Source of the DNA: Rhynchosporium graminicola
Taxonomy: Eukaryota; Ascomycota; Leotiomycetes; Helotiales; Ploettnerulaceae
NCBI GenBank assembly: GCA_900074885.1
Contig: FJUW01000004.1
Location: 992,001-1,056,000 of the forward strand
Direction: 5' to 3'
Length of the DNA stretch: 64,000 bases
A program made the position numbers and the translations under genes. Every line of letters starts with the position of its first letter. The first letter of the stretch is position 1. Shown here one piece after another: positions 59,078 to 64,000 of the stretch. The notes beneath the pieces were generated by a model, which was not told the origin of the DNA, searched no databases, and worked only from the letters and a program-made list of their open reading frames with translations.

Positions 59078-59845
59078 ATGTCTGCCTCTTCCGCCCCACC
59101 CGGAGACAAGTTTTCCTCCCCCAGCACTCTGGTCATCGTTCTGGCTGTCGTCCTTGGTGCTATCGGCCTCATTCTGATAGGATCTCTCATATTTCTCATG
59201 TGCCGCTATAGAAGAGGACAACTGCCCTTCACAAATCGAGGAGCCTCCCCAATAAACGACGATGAAATTGCCTCATGGAGGACGACGGGTCAGAAGCAGA
59301 AGCTCACCATACCGTCACCTACCTACCAACCTCCAGTTCGGGAAGTTGCAGATGTTCACGTGAGGCCATCTGGATGGACATGGGCCGTATCGCCATCATC
59401 GATACGCACAATCTCATGCATCACTGATCCTCAACTCCAGGCGCAAGCACCAAACGCTCGGGCTGGCCTTACAGATGAAGTCATTCCTGGTGCGGAACCA
59501 TTCCTCCCACAGCCCAAGCGACAGAGCTCGCGGCTAGCAAAAGTACCCCCTGGACATTATAGGACGAAAAGTAGGAGGAGTAGCATGAGTGCTAGAAGCA
59601 TATGGAGTCCAGACCGGACCAGCAACGATTACATCTATCGGGAACAACCTCACACCACCTGGTATGCTGTCGACGGCGCGGCTACCCCCAGTAGTCACTT
59701 CAGGACAGAGCACAGCTCCAGCTCACCAGGAACATCTTCATACGAAGAGTATATCTCTGGAGGATTATCGCCCCGCCCCGAAAGACGGGCAAGGGCGTGG
59801 GAGCAGGAAGTTCAAAGGGAAGATATAGGGAGAGCTATTGCATAG
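59078..59845 (+). CDS. Single-pass membrane protein, Ser/Thr-rich; N-terminus uncertain
   Basis: The frame from the ATG at 59078 encodes 255 residues. A strong transmembrane segment, VIVLAVVLGAIGLILIGSLI followed by FLMCRYRRGQ, sits at about residues 20-45, with a basic stop-transfer patch after it. The cytosolic part has Ser/Arg-rich stretches (YRTKSRRSSMSARSIW) and a C-terminus RARAWEQEVQREDIGRAIA. Upstream in the same frame the sequence stays open for about 200 bp and is Ser/Thr-rich (SSSPSTSVSSPEASTT; NTSSIRATTTSDSVRQVS). The true protein is therefore probably longer, with an extracellular Ser/Thr domain and a signal peptide in an upstream exon. That layout resembles fungal Mid2/WSC-like surface sensors or other type I proteins, but no cysteine-rich domain is visible and I do not assign a function. 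Confidence 0.6.
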   Translation: MSASSAPPGDKFSSPSTLVIVLAVVLGAIGLILIGSLIFLMCRYRRGQLPFTNRGASPINDDEIASWRTTGQKQKLTIPSPTYQPPVREVADVHVRPSGWTWAVSPSSIRTISCITDPQLQAQAPNARAGLTDEVIPGAEPFLPQPKRQSSRLAKVPPGHYRTKSRRSSMSARSIWSPDRTSNDYIYREQPHTTWYAVDGAATPSSHFRTEHSSSSPGTSSYEEYISGGLSPRPERRARAWEQEVQREDIGRAIA

Positions 59846-60905
59846 TCATCTCCATTTAGCGAGATTAGAGTTCTGCAGGGCGAGAAACACCACATCACAT
59901 CATTTCATTCAATCTTCATCAACTACCACACGGATTTCAGCGATACCACTTAAATTTTACGACTTTTTTTTCGATTTTTGGCGCACTGCGCAATAGGGTT
60001 GGCGTTTGGAGAGCCGGGCTTCGACCTGAACGGGGGGTGGGGTGGGCATCTTGGGATGGGTTGGTATACTACTGCTGTACATATAGCCAGCGACGCTTAT
60101 ACGTCCATTGATTTAGATTATGTCTATCTTAAATGAACATACATAGTAGATTTAAATACATGTGTTGTAAATTCATCCTACCTTTGCAAGGCTCTAAGCG
60201 AGTCGTTTAGCGAATGCCGAGAAGACAAGAAATAATCCAGCAGCAGCCAACAATATCCTGGTTCTCAAAAAAGTTTAGTTGGCTTCATAAGAGTCTTTCC
60301 CAGCATCTCTGCTATTCCAGATGAATTGCGATAGCGAACAATGTCAAAGGACTGATACTACCTGCGAAGCTCGTGCGTGACAGATGTTGTATATTCTCAG
60401 CTTTGCCATGCTGCCAGTGCGTCACCTCCTGCGATCCTCGTCGCCTTACCAAAAAGCTTCCTCAGCAATCGCGCGTGTGAATAAGCATACTTCGAGCCTC
60501 GTTTAATATTACCGTGCTGGTGATAAAAAATGGCATGGGTCATCATCAACCGTTGAACAAGCGCTCGTTCCCCTCATCCTTCGGCAATTTCGACCTCTTA
60601 CTTTCTTACCTGACTGCAAGTAAGAAACGCGAAGTGTCCGATTTTCACCGATTGTCATCTAGCTATCTCGTAATAATTAAAGGTGGACCCCTTCACTCGC
60701 TGCGGAAGTTTCATTTTCCCTTGCTCCCGAATGGTGGTTGATGTTTACTAGCACTTGGGTAGCTCGCTTATGTGAAGCTCCACTACTAAGCATTTTTAGA
60801 GCTGCTCACGCCGTTTATTTAGTTATCCAATGATAATATTGATATAAGCATTGCTTTCAATGTCGCCACATGGGAGACTAGCTTGCAATTCGCGCGCTTC
60901 TTGAC
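59846..60905. other. Intergenic, 1 kb, no gene recognised
   Basis: This is the 3' side of the membrane protein gene and AT-rich sequence beyond. No coding or RNA feature was identified. Confidence 0.35.
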
Positions 60906-61431
60906 ATGGCGGCACGACATCTCGTTGCGAATATGGACGGCCTCGTCCGTGACCAGGCTAAGGAGCTCATCGGATCTTACGTCAACACTTCGGACAATGA
61001 TTTAATCCTTACGCTGGCATTAGACAACGGCACGCCCTAGTATCAAAAAATCCGAATAGTCGACAAGTGAAACGTCCTTCGTCGATATTTGATCCATAGT
61101 GAAGGATTACTCGAGCGTTGATGCTAGGATCTATCCCGTGAGAGAATATAATCGTTGCCAGATTAGCTTCCATGATATCCTCCCCGAGCCCGCCCTCAGG
61201 AGGAGACTAGGAACTCCAGTCTTCGTGTGAAACTTGGTTCGCTTGGGCGGGTGGAGATATGCTGATCTACTAGTCGATGAAATCGCGTTCGAATTCGACG
61301 AAGCTGGAAATGTCATGGCGTTGAAGATTCCGAGGCTGAGACAGAATCAAGTTTTGAGTAGAATAGAGCAGATTTATGAATTGAGTTTTCGATTTCACAA
61401 TGCAGAGATGGGTACTTCACTGGATGTCTGA
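60906..61431 (+). pseudogene. Broken gene relic, unknown family
   Basis: Coding-like peptide runs through this stretch but is interrupted. The first part, from an ATG at 60906, reads LVANMDGLVRDQAKELIGSY and stops at 61038. A different frame then gives DARIYPVREYNRCQISFHDI and LPEPALRRRLGTPVF to a TGA at about 61229. Right after that stop, in the same frame, GGWRYADLLVDEIAFEFDEA and NVMALKIPRLRQNQVL continue to 61431. One frameshift and two or more stops are therefore needed to explain it, and no intron boundaries fit. The peptide is not recognised. It looks like a recently inactivated or RIP-hit copy; an intact relative elsewhere in the genome would confirm this. Confidence 0.5.
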
Positions 61432-61820
61432 AAAGTATAATAGAAATATACTACTCGTTTTGTTTACAATGTCGATAATCAAGCGATTGGTCCACAGCGT
61501 GTGGAAGCAAAAAATAACTCAAAAGAGCAAAGGAAAAGAACATGTTGGAGCGAATATAGATCGTCCCTCGAGGGATTCTGAGCGTTAATGACAGTAGTAG
61601 AATAAATGGGTTATTATACTATATATTTATGCATTGTATGAAAGATCTCTTTGACAGCTTATATATTATCCTCTTCAATTATATCGTCACGTGCAAACAC
61701 GGTCGCGAAGCACTGTACGCGGTTCACCGCTTTCAAATTATGCTAACTGATCTCGACTTTCCACCAACCTTCGATATATCGCCTTTTTGGAACATTGCCT
61801 CTTTGCTCCAGGCAAGCAGA

Positions 61821-62772
61821 ATGCCTCCAAGAAAGACCGACGCCTCGAAAGTGGCTACAGCAGATGAGGCTACGCCTGGAAAAGAACAGGTAGGAGTGAG
61901 AGACGGCATTAATATTGAGGTTAGTACCCCTCCTAAGCTTAATTCAAGATCATCTTACTTGAGCAATTGGCGGGTGCCGGAGTGTTGGTGAGAAACCAAT
62001 GATTGGGAATAGGAGGAATCTAGGGAATCACTGCTAATGCAAACCAGGACCTCAACCTACCAAAGAGTATAGTGACGAGATTGGCAAAGGGCGTTCTACC
62101 ACCAAACACACAGGTTCAGGGAAATGCTATGATAGCTACGACGAAAAGCGCAACAGTATTCGTCAATTACCTAGCTTCACAGTTCGTCCTCTTACCCACC
62201 TATTACTCCTACAGCGACCTAATCAGTGATCCCTTACAGCGCAAATGAACACGCCTCAGCCGCTAACAGGAAAACGATCGCGCCACAGGACGTCTTCAAC
62301 GCATTAGAAGATCTCGAGTTCCCAGATTTCAGAAATAGGCTAGAGGCCGAGCTCGCAAGTACGTGAGCCTTGTACCATAATGAGAGGGAGGGAAGCTGCT
62401 AACCTATACCCAGGATTCAATGAAGTACAGACCGATAAGAGGAACGCATATCGCAGTAAAGTCGCGAACAAATCCGCGGGATCAGCAGACCAAGCCGAAG
62501 ACGATGTACAGGGAGATAAAGCTGGGCAGCCTGCTGCAAAGAAAGCTAGGTTAGATGGCGAGGAGGGCGCGAATGGAGACAGGGAGGCGGAGGCAGATGT
62601 GGATGCGGATGAGACGCTTGATGCGGACCAGACAGAGGATGATGATGATGTACCAGATGATGAGGACGAGGACGCAAATGATGAGCAGATCGAAGCGGAT
62701 GAGCAAATGGAAGAGGCGGAGCTGAAAGAGGTGGAGGACGAGGCGCTTGATAATGGCGAAGATAGCGATTGA
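61821..62772 (+). CDS. DPB4: DNA polymerase epsilon histone-fold subunit (Dpb4/POLE3 type)
   Basis: Dpb4 pairs with Dpb3 as a histone-fold dimer in DNA polymerase epsilon and also serves in chromatin remodelling complexes. The ATG at 61821 begins MPPRKTDASKVATADEATPG. Four exons are visible. After intron 1 (61921-62047, donor GTTAGT, branch CTAAT) comes DLNLPKSIVTRLAKGVLPPN, then MIATTKSATVFVNYLAS. After intron 2 comes ANEHASAANRKTIAPQDVFN and ALEDLEFPDFRNRLEAEL, completing the histone fold. After intron 3 comes RFNEVQTDKRNAYRSKVANK and a long acidic tail (DADETLDADQTEDDDDVPDD) ending LDNGEDSD. The PKSIVTRLAK and IAPQDVFNALEDLEF motifs place it with Dpb4 rather than with NF-YB. Length is about 230 residues. 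Confidence 0.9.
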
Positions 62773-63615
62773 TGTAAACGCTAGGAGTTTGTTTTGTTAC
62801 TTTGGGGCATGGGTGCATTGGGCGGATGGAGTTTGGGTGGTCATAAAGTTTTGGAATACCTATGTAAGGTAGAATATACTGGGAGCATATGAGGTTTACT
62901 AAGCCCCCATTGCTGACGGTCTTCCTCTGCCCAGGATGCATTCCAAGTAGGGCTTTCGCTAGCTCTCTCGTCCTCACGGTGCTCTACCTTAACAGCAGAG
63001 GCTCTCGAAGGGGCAGCGGAGCGTCACTGCTAGCAGACATTCATGATCTGAACAGAGACAGGAGGTTCGGGCAATGTTTATGGATCTCGTCATCTTGTCT
63101 TCTAGTACACATTTGGCAACTCAAGAAACTCACTACGAACGGCACGGTTTCCTCATGCAAGTTATCATCTAAGTCACATCTCGGTCAATGAAAATTATCG
63201 GGCAAAGAAATCGAGACACCTTCCCATCATTTCTCTTTTATCTTCCTTAACCCCGACCTAGGTTATCCATGTCATGCCCGAACCTTTACTGTCTCGTTGA
63301 CTTTAGCCTCTTCCACACGCTTTTTGAGGGTTTTTTTTCCCTTCAACTTCAAGTCCTTCTCACTTCCCGCTATGTTTCCTCTCCTCCCTCTGTTCATCGC
63401 CCTACAATGTCTCTCCCCTTCGAATCTCTGCAGCCCTGTGCAGCCAAACATTCTAATCCCATACAATATTCACGCCAAGCTATCCCCTCTCCTCACAAAT
63501 ACCTACTCACCTTTCATCCTCCTCGCCTCCCCTCTCCATACTGCGCGACTAAAAGCAACAATAAACCTGGGTGAAGCAAGACTCCATCCAGAGGCGAGCA
63601 GAACATGCCGATAAG
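62773..63615. other. Convergent 3' region right of DPB4
   Basis: This lies between the DPB4 stop and the terminal exon of the next minus-strand gene. It holds C/T-rich tracts near 63320-63410 and no recognised gene. Confidence 0.4.
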
Positions 63616-63716
63616 TCATCGACTCGCTATAGCATACAGATTCTTGATCTTGTCGAAAGCCTCGTTGCGAAGTACCGTTTCTTCGTCGAGTTTGTATGTT
63701 GACCGAACCTCGTTGG
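63616..63716 (-). CDS. C-terminal exon of a gene entering from the right edge
   Basis: After a 3' splice site (TAGCTTAG ending at 63717), a frame reads NEVRSTYKLDEETVLRNEAF then DKIKNLYAIASR and stops at 63616. The charged, helix-like composition and the clean acceptor suggest a true last exon. Its upstream exons could not be identified in the remaining 280 bp and the protein family is not recognised. The window cuts the gene. Confidence 0.45.
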
Positions 63717-64000
63717 CTAAGCTAGAATGCCTAAACGCAGGCAATACCACACCTTCTCTAGAACAGAAGGGAAGAGGAGGATGGCCAGCCGCAGGTAGGC
63801 ATCACCTGCCTATGATCCGAGAGTAGCAAAGACAACCTTTGTGGCCGTTCGAAGCGTCCTACGAGTTGTATTGCCAAAGAATAGATACAGAGGTGGATGG
63901 ATATATCGATATAGAATCGCCTGTGGAGGACTGACGCCAGAGAGGGAAATGGTATGTATCTAAGCTTGTGAAAAGTACCCTGAGCAACAGGAGACAAGCC

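Overview
The window is nuclear DNA of a filamentous ascomycete (Pezizomycotina). This rests on short introns of about 45-130 bp with GTRNGT donors and CTRAC-type branch points, on the gene set (a CpcA-type bZIP regulator with a two-uORF leader, an Ssk2-type MAPKKK, a Zn2Cys6 regulator, a GPI-anchored SGNH hydrolase), and on a single dispersed 5S rRNA gene. A Leotiomycete such as a member of Helotiales would fit, but that placement is only an inference. Most genes are conserved housekeeping genes on both strands, separated by unusually long gene-poor stretches.

Layout. 0.4-6.2 kb, all minus: MSH5 (meiotic MutS homologue), EMC5 (ER membrane complex subunit), EFB1 (eEF1B guanine nucleotide exchange factor). 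A 400-bp divergent promoter then leads to HSP78 (mitochondrial ClpB-type disaggregase, plus, 6.6-9.7 kb). 10.9-15.3 kb, minus: an unrecognised 315-residue protein and a DUF3336/patatin lipid-droplet lipase homologue that lacks the catalytic serine. 15.9-22.5 kb: LEO1 (minus) diverging from MOB2 (plus), then ERB1 (minus). 22.8-27.7 kb, plus: a Zn2Cys6 transcription factor and a secreted SGNH hydrolase. 30.5-32.3 kb, minus: a CpcA/Gcn4-type bZIP gene with uORFs of 20 and 40 codons. 34.8 kb: a 5S rRNA gene (minus). 36.9-44.5 kb: S-adenosylmethionine synthetase (minus), GPN3 (plus), APQ12 (minus), SLD3 (minus). 46.5-50.6 kb: SSK2-type MAPKKK (plus). 50.6-59.0 kb: a gene-poor tract with microsatellites and a decayed TPR gene. 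59.1-62.8 kb, plus: a single-pass membrane protein, a broken gene relic and DPB4. At the right edge a minus-strand terminal exon enters from outside the window.

The genes do not form one pathway. They cover meiosis and replication (MSH5, SLD3, DPB4), transcription and ribosome production (LEO1, ERB1, GPN3, 5S rRNA), translation and its control (EFB1, CpcA), stress (HSP78, SSK2), membranes (EMC5, APQ12, patatin homologue) and methyl-group supply (SAM synthetase). I found no CRISPR array, defence island, biosynthetic cluster or intact transposon, and I do not see a clear new multi-gene system.

The points most worth following up are the translational-control leader of the bZIP gene together with its unresolved start codon, the serine-less patatin, a GC-rich inverted repeat upstream of APQ12, a degenerate dispersed repeat with RIP-like transitions, and several broken gene relics.
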